Assembly (NCBI GenBank): GCA_964540415.1
Contig: CAZIMM010000026.1
Location: 1 to 25,005 of the forward strand
Length of the DNA stretch: 25,005 nt
Direction: 5' to 3'
Origin: CAZIMM01 sp964540415
Lineage (GTDB): Bacteria > Bacillota > Clostridia > Oscillospirales > Acutalibacteraceae
How positions within the stretch are numbered: position 1 is the first letter of the stretch; every line of letters begins with the position of its first letter. A program made the position numbers and the translations under genes. The notes below the pieces were generated by a model. The model saw only the letters and a list, made by a program, of their open reading frames with translations, was not told the origin of the DNA and did not search any database. Shown here one piece after another: positions 1 to 8,553 of the stretch.

Positions 1-2845
1 GACGTCCCGCCATTTTGTCGCCGACGGAAAGCTTACGCTTCTGAGCGATATAGCAGCGGACAACCTTGTTGACTCCGGGGTTCAGCTCATCGCTGTTCTC
101 GCGTGTGAACACCTCAACATTGACAACAATGCCGTATTCACCGTGAGGCACGCGCAGGGAAGTGTCTCTGACCTCTCTTGCCTTTTCGCCGAAGATTGCA
201 CGAAGCAGTCTCTCCTCGGAGGTGAGCTCTGTTTCTCCCTTGGGAGTGACTTTGCCGACAAGGATATCGCCCGAGTGAACCTCCGCGCCGATGCGGATGA
301 TGCCTTCCTCGTCGAGGTCCTTGAGAGCATCACCGACGTTGGGGATGTCTCTTGTGATTTCCTCCGGACCGAGCTTAGTTTCTCTTGCCTCAAGCTCGTA
401 TTTTTCAATGTGGAGGGATGTGTAAACATCTTCGCGCACAAGCTTTTCATTGATGAGAACGTCATCCTCGTAATTNNNNNNNNNNNNNNNNNGTGCATTT
501 TTGCCGAGGCTTATCTCGCCGTTTGAGGTTGCGGGACCGTCAGCAATAACCTCGCTCTTTTCAACACGCTGAGCAACGCTGACAACCGGGCGCTGATTGA
601 TACAGGTGCCCTGGTTTGAACGCATGAACTTGATAAGCTCATATTCGTCAACGTGAGAATCGTCCGCATTGATAATGATTTTGTCTGCGCTGACATATGA
701 CACAACACCCGCACGCTTTGCGAGCACGGCAACACCGGAATCGACAGCTGCCTTGTACTCCATGCCGGTGCCGACAATAGGCGCCTGTGTTTTGAGCAGA
801 GGCACTGCCTGGCGCTGCATGTTTGAACCCATGAGGGCGCGGTTTGCGTCATCGTTTTCGAGGAACGGAATCATGGCAGTTGCGACGGAGACAACCATCT
901 TCGGCGAAACATCCATATAATCTATATTTTCTTTTTCTGTTTCAAGGAACTCATCGCGGTAACGCGCTTTAACCTTGCTGTTTACAAAATGATTGCCTTC
1001 GTCGAGAGGCTCGTTAGCCTGGGCAACAACATAGCCGTCCTCAACATCTGCCGTCATATAGTATACATCGTCGAGAACAACGCCGGTTTCTTTGTCAACC
1101 TTACGGTAGGGTGCTTCAATGAAGCCGTATTCGTTGATGTGGGCAAAGGTTGCAAGGTAGGAAATAAGTCCGATGTTCGGACCTTCGGGCGTTTCAATCG
1201 GGCACATACGGCCATAGTGGCTGTAGTGAACGTCACGCACTTCAAAGCCTGCACGGTCTCTCGAAAGACCGCCGGGGCCCAGAGCGGAAAGGCGGCGCTT
1301 GTGCGTCAGCTCGGCAAGCGGGTTCGTCTGATCCATGAACTGTGACAGCTGTGAAGAACCGAAGAACTCTTTGATTGCAGCAACAACGGGACGGATGCTA
1401 ATGAGCGCCTGCGGTGTCATTTTATCATCGTCCTGCGCCTGAATCGTCATTCTCTCGCGCACAACTCTCTCCATTCTGGTGATGCCCAGACGGAACTGGT
1501 TTTGCAGCAGCTCGCCTACGCAGCGAATGCGCCTGTTGCCGAGATGATCTATGTCGTCAACCGAGCCCACGCCGTTGGCGAGGCAGTTAAGATAGTTGAT
1601 TGATGCGAAAATATCCTCGCGCACAATGTGCTTGGGGATAAGGTCGTCGCAGCGCTCAAAGAGCATGGCGAGAATCGCGTCATCATCAAGTGACTCGTTC
1701 TCGGCAAGCTCGAGGATTTCGCGCAGAACGCTGAAGGACACCTTTTCGTTGATTCCCTTGTCTGCAAGCTGTTCCTTTGTGAACTGCGGAAGATAAGTGC
1801 CGATGTCAACCATACCGTTGGAGACGATTTTGGTTTCTTTTCCCTCAGAGCCTTCAACATATGCCGACATAACGCCCGCCTGCTCGATTTCGTAGGCAAG
1901 CTCGGAGTTGATAAGAGTGCCCGCATCGGCAAGGATTTCTCCCGTGGCTTCACTGACAACGGGACGCGTGACGGTGCAGCCCGTAAGTCTGTCAGAAATT
2001 GCAAGCTTTTTATTGTATTTATAGCGACCGACTCTCGAAAGGTCATAACGGTGAGCGTCAAAGAACAGTCCGTCAAGGTAAGACTGCGCTGTTTCAAGCG
2101 TCGGAGGCTCACCGGGGCGAAGCTTTTTGTAAACCTCAAGCAATGCCTCCTCGGCATTCTGCTTCTCATCCTTTTCGAGAGTGGCAAGAATACGCTCGTC
2201 ATCGCCGAAAAAGTCAATTATTTCGGAGTTTGTGCCGAGACCGAGAGCACGGATGAACGTGGTGACAAATATTTTTCTGTTTTTATCGATACGGACATAG
2301 AAAAGGTCATTTTGATCCGACTCATATTCAAGCCAGGCACCCCTGTTGGGAATAATCTGGGTTGAAAAGAGCTTTTTGCCGACCTTGTCGTAGCTCATGC
2401 CGTAATAAACGCCGGGTGAACGCACAAGCTGGGAAACGATGACACGCTCTGCTCCGTTGATAACGAAAGTTCCGCTGTCCGTCATGATGGGGAAATCACC
2501 CATGAAAACTTCGTTTTCCTTGATTTCTCCGGTTTCCTTATTGTAAAGCCTTGCGGTAACCCTCATCGGTGCGGCATAGGTAGCATCGCGCTCCTTGCAC
2601 TCCGCAACGGTGTATTTGGGTTTGTCCTCCATTCTGTAATCAATGAAGCTCAGGACAAGGTTTCCGGTGTAATCGGTGATTTCATCAATATCACGGAAAA
2701 CCTCACGCAAACCGGTTTTGAGAAACCAATCATATGAGTTCTTCTGAATTTCGATGAGGTTGGGCATCTGCATAACCTCATTGATTCTGCCGAAGCTCAT
2801 ACGGGTTGTGTTGCCGAGCCTGACCGGTTTCATTGCTTTAGCCAT
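1..2845 (-). CDS. rpoB: RNA polymerase beta subunit, C-terminus cut by window edge
   Basis: Beta subunit of DNA-directed RNA polymerase, forming one half of the active-site cleft. The translation from ATG at 2845 (MAKAMKPVRLGN) runs about 948 codons to the window edge, so roughly the last quarter of a ~1200-residue clostridial RpoB is missing. Family landmarks are clear: the rifampicin-pocket segment SSQLSQFMDQTN followed by HKRRLSALGPGG, then CPIETPEGPNIGLI, and near the edge NYEDDVLINEKLV and GDKMAGR. The rifampicin-contact positions D (FMDQ), H (THKRR) and S (RLSAL) are wild type, so no classical resistance change is visible. A GGAG lies about 11 bases before the ATG. A 17-N run (476-492) interrupts the gene but keeps frame. 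No rplL is adjacent; the gene has its own promoter. Confidence 0.98.
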   Translation of the reverse strand, partial: MAKAMKPVRLGNTTRMSFGRINEVMQMPNLIEIQKNSYDWFLKTGLREVFRDIDEITDYTGNLVLSFIDYRMEDKPKYTVAECKERDATYAAPMRVTARLYNKETGEIKENEVFMGDFPIMTDSGTFVINGAERVIVSQLVRSPGVYYGMSYDKVGKKLFSTQIIPNRGAWLEYESDQNDLFYVRIDKNRKIFVTTFIRALGLGTNSEIIDFFGDDERILATLEKDEKQNAEEALLEVYKKLRPGEPPTLETAQSYLDGLFFDAHRYDLSRVGRYKYNKKLAISDRLTGCTVTRPVVSEATGEILADAGTLINSELAYEIEQAGVMSAYVEGSEGKETKIVSNGMVDIGTYLPQFTKEQLADKGINEKVSFSVLREILELAENESLDDDAILAMLFERCDDLIPKHIVREDIFASINYLNCLANGVGSVDDIDHLGNRRIRCVGELLQNQFRLGITRMERVVRERMTIQAQDDDKMTPQALISIRPVVAAIKEFFGSSQLSQFMDQTNPLAELTHKRRLSALGPGGLSRDRAGFEVRDVHYSHYGRMCPIETPEGPNIGLISYLATFAHINEYGFIEAPYRKVDKETGVVLDDVYYMTADVEDGYVVAQANEPLDEGNHFVNSKVKARYRDEFLETEKENIDYMDVSPKMVVSVATAMIPFLENDDANRALMGSNMQRQAVPLLKTQAPIVGTGMEYKAAVDSGVAVLAKRAGVVSYVSADKIIINADDSHVDEYELIKFMRSNQGTCINQRPVVSVAQRVEKSEVIADGPATSNGEISLGKNAXXXXXXNYEDDVLINEKLVREDVYTSLHIEKYELEARETKLGPEEITRDIPNVGDALKDLDEEGIIRIGAEVHSGDILVGKVTPKGETELTSEERLLRAIFGEKAREVRDTSLRVPHGEYGIVVNVEVFTRENSDELNPGVNKVVRCYIAQKRKLSVGDKMAGR
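476..492. other. Assembly gap inside rpoB
   Basis: A run of 17 N. The coding frame continues across it with six unknown codons between GKNA and NYEDD. In known RpoB proteins the same interval (ending in the MxWxGY motif) has about ten residues, so the true missing length is more likely about 29 bases. This is an assembly estimate, not a biological deletion. Confidence 0.9.
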
Positions 2846-2998
2846 AGGCGTATCACTCCGTTCTTTTTATTCATCCGTCACAAGTTGGCCGCTGAAAAAT
2901 TTTGCTGAAAAGCTATTGCTTTTTTTGCGGAGATGTGTTAATATGCATAAAATCCATTTTATTTCTGAGCGCACAAATCCACTATATAGCAGTTTAAC

Positions 2999-3027
2999 AG
3001 TATATGCCATTGTGCTTGATTTGTCAA
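2999..3027 (-). promoter_or_regulatory. Sigma-A promoter of rpoB
   Basis: On the minus strand, TTGACA (3027-3022), a 17-base spacer and TATACT (3004-2999). This is one base from the full consensus with ideal spacing. Transcription should start near 2992, giving a leader of about 147 bases before the rpoB ATG. Three A-tracts lie directly upstream. Confidence 0.9.
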
Positions 3028-3056
3028 GCTTTTTTTGTTTTTTTGCTCTTTTTTTG
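3028..3056 (-). promoter_or_regulatory. UP-element-like A-tracts upstream of the rpoB -35
   Basis: Three runs of exactly seven A on the minus strand (3030-3036, 3038-3044, 3049-3055) sit immediately upstream of the TTGACA. AT-rich tracts at this position typically bind the RNA polymerase alpha C-terminal domain and bend DNA. The role here is inferred from position and composition. Confidence 0.6.
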
Positions 3057-3079
3057 TTTATTATTCGATATTAAAATTT

Positions 3080-3117
3080 AAAAGCACGTTCCACTTCAAA
3101 GTGGAACGTGCTTTTTT
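3080..3117. terminator. Rho-independent terminator after the dockerin gene
   Basis: A perfect 15-bp inverted repeat (3080-3094 with 3101-3115), loop TTCAAA, flanked by A-run and T-run so that it can act on both strands. It lies between the stop of the dockerin gene (3174) and the rpoB promoter, insulating rpoB from read-through of the upstream operon. Confidence 0.93.
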
Positions 3118-3173
3118 CTAAATAGTGAAATTAATCAGTAATCGAAACGCCCGGAAGAGTGTGCACATTTGAG

Positions 3174-6100
3174 TCAGGCAAGAGACGATACTTTTCCGGT
3201 TACGAACTTCAGAATCCTCAATGCATCCGCAGCGTTAACATTGCCGTCACCCGTTACGTCGGCCGCAAGCAGCTGAGTTTGTGTAAGCTCGATTTTCATT
3301 GTTGAATACTGCAGCACCATGAGAACATCCACGGAATTCACCCTACCGTTGTTGTCAACATCTCCGAGAGTATATTCGACGCTGACATTGACATAGTAGA
3401 ACGCTGTCAGTCCGGCATATGAGACTGCTATCGGCTGAAGAGAAGACGTGAGCGGGTCAAAGCCTGTTATGCTATCCGGAGTTATCACTGCGGATGTACC
3501 ATTATTATAGTATACTGTGACCTCAAGCCCGGCCGTGTCCAGATTGTCGCCGATAAAATACTGTGTTTTCGCTGCCGCCGCTGTTATTTCGAGACGTTCC
3601 GCCTCAACAGCCAAAACATCAACATCAAAGTAGCATTTGAGTGAGCCGTATTCAACNNNNNNNNNNNNNNNNNNNNNNNNNNNNNNNNNNNNNNNNNNNN
3701 NNNNNNNNNNNNNNNNNNNNNNNNNNNNNNNNNNNNNNNNNNNNNNNNNNNNNNNNCGTTGTGTCAAGGGCAGTGTCGCCGACATAATATGTGAGCTTGT
3801 CGGGGGCGGAGTCGAGATAGATATAGACTGCTGCACGCATAACCGTGACTTCAAAATACCCCGCGCTTCTGTTTGCAACAGTGACATAAATCTTCTGCGT
3901 CCCCTGGAAAACCGGATTGTAGCCGTTTAGCATCGCGTCGGCAGTGACATCCTCGGTGTCGCCGTTGTTGTAATACGCCATGACTTCAAAGCCGGTCAGG
4001 TCAAGGCTTTCGCCCATCTGATACTCCTGCTTGTCGGGCCATTCGGTGATCTCATAATAGTCAATAACTATTTCCGTCACCGCCACAAAGAAGAAGGTCT
4101 GTGCTCCTTGGTATGTGACCGTTATCGGCTGGAATCCGTAAAGCGTCGGGTCAAAGCCCGTGATGCTGTCCGGTGTGACAACGGCAGAGCTTCCGTTGTT
4201 ATAGTGCGCCGTGACCTCGAGCCCAGTTGTGTCAAGCACCTCGTCCTCAAACATTGTCGTTTTGTCCGGCATTGCCGTTATCTCAATGCTTTCAACCTCA
4301 ACAGCCAAAACATCAACATCAAAGTAGCATTTGAGTGAGCCGTATTCAACCGTAAGAGTGAGCCTTCCCGGTGCAGTTGTGTTAAACCCGGTGACGGTGA
4401 TTTCCTCGGAGGACAAGGGTGCAGTTGTGTTGTCGCCGTATGCCGCGCTGACCGCAAGCCCCGTTGTGTCAAGGGCAGTGTCGCCGACATAATATGTGAG
4501 CTTGTCGGGGGCGGAGGTAAGATAGATGAAAAGTGTTTTCTTCTCGACCGTGACGGTATACTGACCGACAACGGTGTCCGCAACAACAACATTCAAAAGC
4601 TGCGTGCCGCTGAAAAGCGGATTGTAACCGGTGATGCCTGCCTGAGCCGTCACATCGGAGGTTGAGCCGTTGTTGTAATTTGCAGTGACAGCAAGACCTT
4701 GTGTATTCAGCATTTCGCCGTAAGCGTAACTCGTCTTTGTCGGTGAGCTCGTAAGAGTATATGAGGTTATATACGGTTCTCTGATTTCTATGCGTGTGAA
4801 CGTAGTGAGTCCTGAATAGCCGATGTTGAGCGTTACATAGCCGGCCGACGCCGAGCTGAAGCCGGTTACGCTGTATTCGGACGAAATAATTACTGCACTG
4901 GTTGCATCGTTATAAAACGCGGTGACAACCATTCCCGTAAGGTCCGGTGCAGAATCGCCGACATAGTAAACAGTCTTCGTCGGAGGTACAGTGACATAAA
5001 GCTCGGTGGGCACAACCTGATTGACTGTCACGGTGAAGGTCTTGGTGAAGGTGAGGTACGACACACTGATAACCTGAGCACCCGCAACACCCGGATTGAA
5101 ACCGGAGACGGTGACAATATCGGTTATGTCAGTTTCCTCCTCCGTGTTGAGCACGGCAACGACGGAAAGTCCGGCTGTATTAATAGCTGCGTCACTTGTG
5201 AAATAAATCAATTTTTCAGGCGTTGACAAAATTCTGATGTCTGTTGCCTCAATTTCCGCAACACTGACATTAAAGCTTGTCGATTTGCTGTTTGTGCCGT
5301 AATAAACGGTGATGGTTTTTGTCCCGGGGGTTGTCAAATCGGGCGATGTGAAGGTGTAGCCTGTTTCAACAGTGCTTGTTGAATGGTCGGTGAACGTAAC
5401 CTTGAGAACAAATCCCGTCAAATCGAGTGTGTCTCCGACAAAATAGCTCGTCTTTGCCGGCATGCTTTCAACCTCAATAGAATCGGGAGTTGCCGCAACG
5501 ATGGTGACATTAAAGCTTTTTGTAAGGCCGCCGTATGAAACAACAACGGTTTTTGTGCCGGCCGTGGAAAACGAAGTATTGCTCAGAGTGTAGGTTGTGA
5601 TTGCAATTGTTTCACCTGACGCGTACCTCGCCGTGAGAACAAAACCGGTCATATCAATATGCTCACCGATGAAATAAGTTGTCTTTACCGGCAAAGAGGC
5701 TATTGAGATTGAGCTGAGCCTGTAAAGCACATATGCAACATCGTTCTCAACAGCATAGTTGTGGACGTAAGAGTTCTCGGAAATATTCAGCACCACAGGG
5801 GTGTTCAAGAATGTGTTTTCACCGATGTAGGTGACACTTGCCGGAAGGCGCAGTGATTTCAAAGAACCGCAATTGAAGAACGCAAGGCTGCCGATTGTCT
5901 CAACGCCGTCGGAAAAACCGATTGTTGTGAGAAGAGAGCAGCCGCTGAATGCACAAGTACCGATGGTTTTGACATCCGAAAGCCTGCCGCCGGAGCCCGT
6001 TGTATCTGTTACGCTTGCAAGCAATGTACAGTTCATGAACGCCGCATTGCCGATTGTGTTAACATTTCCGCCGAAGGTGACCGCCGTGAGGTGGCTTGAG

Positions 6101-7035
6101 CCGGCAAATGCACTGTCGCAAATGACGCGGACTGTAACCGGCACGGCATATTCAGAAGCGGTTTTGCCGGACGGATAATCAATAAGCTCCGTCATATCAT
6201 AATTGAAAAGGACACCGTCGGAAACAGAAAAATATGTATTACCGGGGGCAATTGAATAATTCACAATCGCCGCACCGTTATAGCAGGAATTTCCGATGGA
6301 ATTAAGTGTTGAGGGAATGAGTACGCTTGTCAGAGACGAGCAGCCGCTGAACGCCGCATATCCGATTGAAAGCAGACCCTCCGGCAGTGTGAAAGCATTC
6401 AACCCGATACAACCGCTGAACGCCTGAGCGCCGATGCTCTTCAGTTGAGGCGAAACAGTTATGTTGGTGAGAGAGGAGACGTTATAGAAGGCAAAACTGT
6501 CGATATTCTCAAGTCCGCTTCCCAAATTAATATTGCTCAGTTGGCTGCAGTTGAGGAATGCATATTGTCCGATGGTTTTTGTTGCGTTTGGGATGACAAC
6601 ATTGTTGATTCTGTAGCAATCCGAAAACGCATTCTTTCCGATAGAAACCAAGGTTGAGGGAAACTGAATTTCCTCCATCATGTAGCAGAATGAAAATCCA
6701 AAATCACCAATCCGCTCAAGACCCTCCGGAAGAATCACCTTCGTTATTGCCATGCGTGAATAAAAAGCTCCGGAGGTGCGCGTTTCCGCAGAATAAATTG
6801 CTTTTACTGCGTAGCCGCCGAGCGTCGAGGGAACAGTGACCGTACCGGAGAGTGAAGAACCTGCACGGGTTATCATGGCATAGCCGTCCTTGACAACGTA
6901 ACTGAAACCGTTTTCTGTCAAGACAGGCAATCCGCTGATATTGTCCGGCGCGGCGGATGCCGACACCGGCACTGCGGCAAGCAGCAATACAACAGCCATA
7001 AACACCGCTGCCACGCTTCTCAATGTTTTCTTCAT
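3174..7035 (-). CDS. Secreted BspA-like LRR / Ig-like repeat protein with C-terminal type I dockerin
   Basis: Starts at ATG 7035 behind AAAGGAG (9-base spacer) with an N-terminal signal peptide ending near VPVSASAA. Residues about 65-430 are BspA/TpLRR-type leucine-rich repeats (units of the kind LxxIGxxAFxxC). From about 440 to 1225 come ten Ig-like domains of roughly 78 residues, each beginning PxKxxYxxGDxLDxTGLxVxAxYxNG, the pattern of the bacterial Ig-like group 3 family. The last 64 residues are a type I dockerin with two calcium loops (DVDNNGRVNSVD and DVTGDGNVNAAD). A 100-N run interrupts the ninth Ig domain and makes the frames differ on its two sides. Filling it with the 111 bases of the sister copy (4351-4461) restores one frame and gives about 1290 residues, so it is one gene and not a pseudogene. 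The dockerin implies binding to a cohesin on a scaffoldin encoded elsewhere; the LRR and Ig parts suggest adhesion. Last gene of the operon. Confidence 0.9.
3602..3811 (-). repeat. Homogenised Ig-domain DNA repeat, copy 2 (contains the N gap)
   Basis: The visible 55 bases at each end are identical to 4296-4350 and 4462-4516, while sequence just outside (for example G at 3601 against A at 4295, and the bases after 3811 and 4516) diverges at once. With the gap corrected to 111 bases the repeat unit is 221 bases and the distance between copies is 705 bases, which is 235 codons or three Ig domains. Confidence 0.85.
3657..3756. other. Assembly gap (100 N) inside the ninth Ig-like repeat
   Basis: Exactly 100 N, the conventional length for a gap of unknown size. 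The bases on both sides (3602-3656 and 3757-3811, 55 bases each) are identical to 4296-4350 and 4462-4516, which in the intact copy are separated by 111 bases. A 111-base filling also restores the reading frame. The gap was therefore caused by an internal repeat. Confidence 0.93.
4296..4516 (-). repeat. Homogenised Ig-domain DNA repeat, copy 1 (intact)
   Basis: Intact 221-base copy encoding most of the sixth Ig-like domain (APDKLTYYVGDTALDTTGLA through DVDVLAVE). Domains 5-6-7 and 8-9-10 align as two three-domain blocks, but only the middle domain is identical at DNA level; the outer ones have diverged. Confidence 0.85.
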
Positions 7036-7076
7036 TTAACACAGCTCCTTTCATACGCTACGGAAATAATTTGGGT

Positions 7077-7601
7077 TTATTCTTCTGTCGAATCGAGAAA
7101 ATCACTGATCATCTGTTTTGTTTTGAGCAGCTCCGCACGAACCCTGGATTTTGCTACGACAGCCTCGGTCTGCTCACGCCTTGCTATTTCTCCGATTGCC
7201 TCGGCCTTGATTCTCGCCTCGGTTTCGATTTTTTGTACAGAAGCACTTACATCCTCAAGCATTTTTTCAATGACATCGGTATAATTGTTTGTGTTGTTTT
7301 CTTTCTCGGAAAGCTGTTTATCGAGTTCTTCAATTCTGCGCTCGTATTCCTGAATTTTTTCGGTTTTCTGTTCAACCCTCAACGCTCTTACCGCGCGCGC
7401 AAGCTCAACGCAATCCGATTTTAATCGCAAGTTCTCGCTCTCGGCAGCAGCACACCTGTCAGTTTGTGCGGAAAGAGCCTCGGACAGTTCATCAATCCTG
7501 CCGTGCATTCTCTCCTGCTCTGACACGAGACTGTTGATTAAAGCCGAGACCTCATCGGGGGCATAGCCCTTGCGTACAACCGAAAACTGCAATTCTTTCA
7601 A
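7077..7601 (-). CDS. Short DivIVA-like coiled-coil protein
   Basis: About 174 residues. The N-terminus (KELQFSVVRKGYAPDEVSAL) resembles the DivIVA domain, where an F-x-x-x-x-x-G-Y-x-x-x-E-V core binds curved membrane. The rest is almost entirely heptad-like coiled coil rich in E, K, R and L (about residues 30-165) with no membrane segment. It is much shorter at its front than standard DivIVA, which starts MxxxxxDIxxKxF. Start choice: an AGGAAGTG Shine-Dalgarno lies six bases before TTG at 7601; a GTG at 7610 falls inside that motif and would have only one base of spacing, so TTG is preferred. It lies 22-31 bases after the deacetylase stop codon and 41 bases before the dockerin gene, so it is probably co-transcribed. 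A cell-pole or division-site scaffold role is inference only. Confidence 0.7.
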   Translation of the reverse strand: MKELQFSVVRKGYAPDEVSALINSLVSEQERMHGRIDELSEALSAQTDRCAAAESENLRLKSDCVELARAVRALRVEQKTEKIQEYERRIEELDKQLSEKENNTNNYTDVIEKMLEDVSASVQKIETEARIKAEAIGEIARREQTEAVVAKSRVRAELLKTKQMISDFLDSTEE

Positions 7602-7632
7602 GACAAGCACTTCCTAACCGAACAAATGATAA

Positions 7633-8529
7633 TCAACCGTTCATTGCAACAACGTCACGGTAACTGATGAATTTGACTCCCCTGCTCTCGAGATGCTGCC
7701 TTGTCGCGGGATCTCTGAACAAATCGTATTCCCACACGCGGCAACGCCACAGTGCGGTTATTCCCTTGAGCTCATCGCATTCAAGTGACGGATGAATAAA
7801 AGTTTCGGTTATTTCACCCTCGGGGATGTTTTCAAGCCTGTTGAGCATGAATTCACGGTAAGTGTTATAGTTTGATTTCAGCTCATCTGTCCAATCCGGG
7901 AAAATGAGATGATCAATAAGCGTCACATTGTTTTGCTTTGCGCATTCAGCGTAGCCGTTGATAAACATCTTGAGCATATCCAGAGACAGATTTGACGGGA
8001 ATTCGGACGGAATGTTTTCCGGCCTGACCTTCTTGAACATACGGAAGGCGTAGCCCAGCTCACCGCAGACCTCAAGAGTTTTCGGCATAACCTCATAATT
8101 GCCGTTCATTCCGTAAAGCGAGCCCATGTGGTTGTCAATATGGGATGGCTTGAGCCCCAGCTTAATCGCCTTTGCAATCTGTGCACGAATTTCGGTTTCA
8201 ACCTCGTCAATGTCGCAATTTTCCTCAAACTCGTCATTCTCCGGATAGAAGAATCCGAATTTGTCGCGCAGGGAGGCTGTTCCGCTTTCCGCGACGGGAC
8301 CCCAACGGTAGTTTCCCCATTCGCTGGTGAAGGTCAGATGAACTCCGATTGCGTACTCGGGATGCTTTGCCGCCCACTTGCACGCTTCAACAGACCAGCT
8401 GCAAGGCATCATAACGGTTGATGAAAAAATTCCGCCGCTTTCAAATAAGTCAAAAACTGCAAGGTTTGCCGCTCTGCACATTCCGAAATCGTCCGCATTA
8501 ACAATGAGATACTTGTTTTCCATAAGCAT
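7633..8529 (-). CDS. ChbG/YdjC-family carbohydrate deacetylase
   Basis: A 298-residue protein of the YdjC/ChbG family, metal-dependent deacetylases that remove N-acetyl groups from small amino sugars such as chitooligosaccharides. Visible motifs: NADDFG at residues 11-16 (metal and catalytic aspartates), GVHLTFT at 62-68, HIDNHMG at 130-136 (family metal ligands usually written HxDxH) and THP-like IHP at 245-247. Length fits the family (250-300). ATG at 8529 is preceded by AAAGG with an 8-base spacer; an in-frame ATG at 8523 is less well placed. It lies 24 bases after the aldolase gene and has no signal peptide, so it acts in the cytoplasm, probably on imported acetylated sugars. Exact substrate unknown. 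Confidence 0.9.
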   Translation of the reverse strand: MLMENKYLIVNADDFGMCRAANLAVFDLFESGGIFSSTVMMPCSWSVEACKWAAKHPEYAIGVHLTFTSEWGNYRWGPVAESGTASLRDKFGFFYPENDEFEENCDIDEVETEIRAQIAKAIKLGLKPSHIDNHMGSLYGMNGNYEVMPKTLEVCGELGYAFRMFKKVRPENIPSEFPSNLSLDMLKMFINGYAECAKQNNVTLIDHLIFPDWTDELKSNYNTYREFMLNRLENIPEGEITETFIHPSLECDELKGITALWRCRVWEYDLFRDPATRQHLESRGVKFISYRDVVAMNG

Positions 8530-8553
8530 ATGTACAACCTTTCGATTTTATTA

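Noticed and set aside
143..1345. Long plus-strand reading frames opposite rpoB
   Set aside because: They are mirror frames of a highly conserved gene, lack ribosome sites and show no family features.
1336..1420. Rifampicin-resistance change in rpoB
   Set aside because: The main resistance positions carry the usual D, H and S residues.
3637..3930. Apparent frameshift or split of the dockerin gene into two genes
   Set aside because: The frame change coincides exactly with the 100-N gap, and an 111-base fill from the sister repeat restores a single frame.
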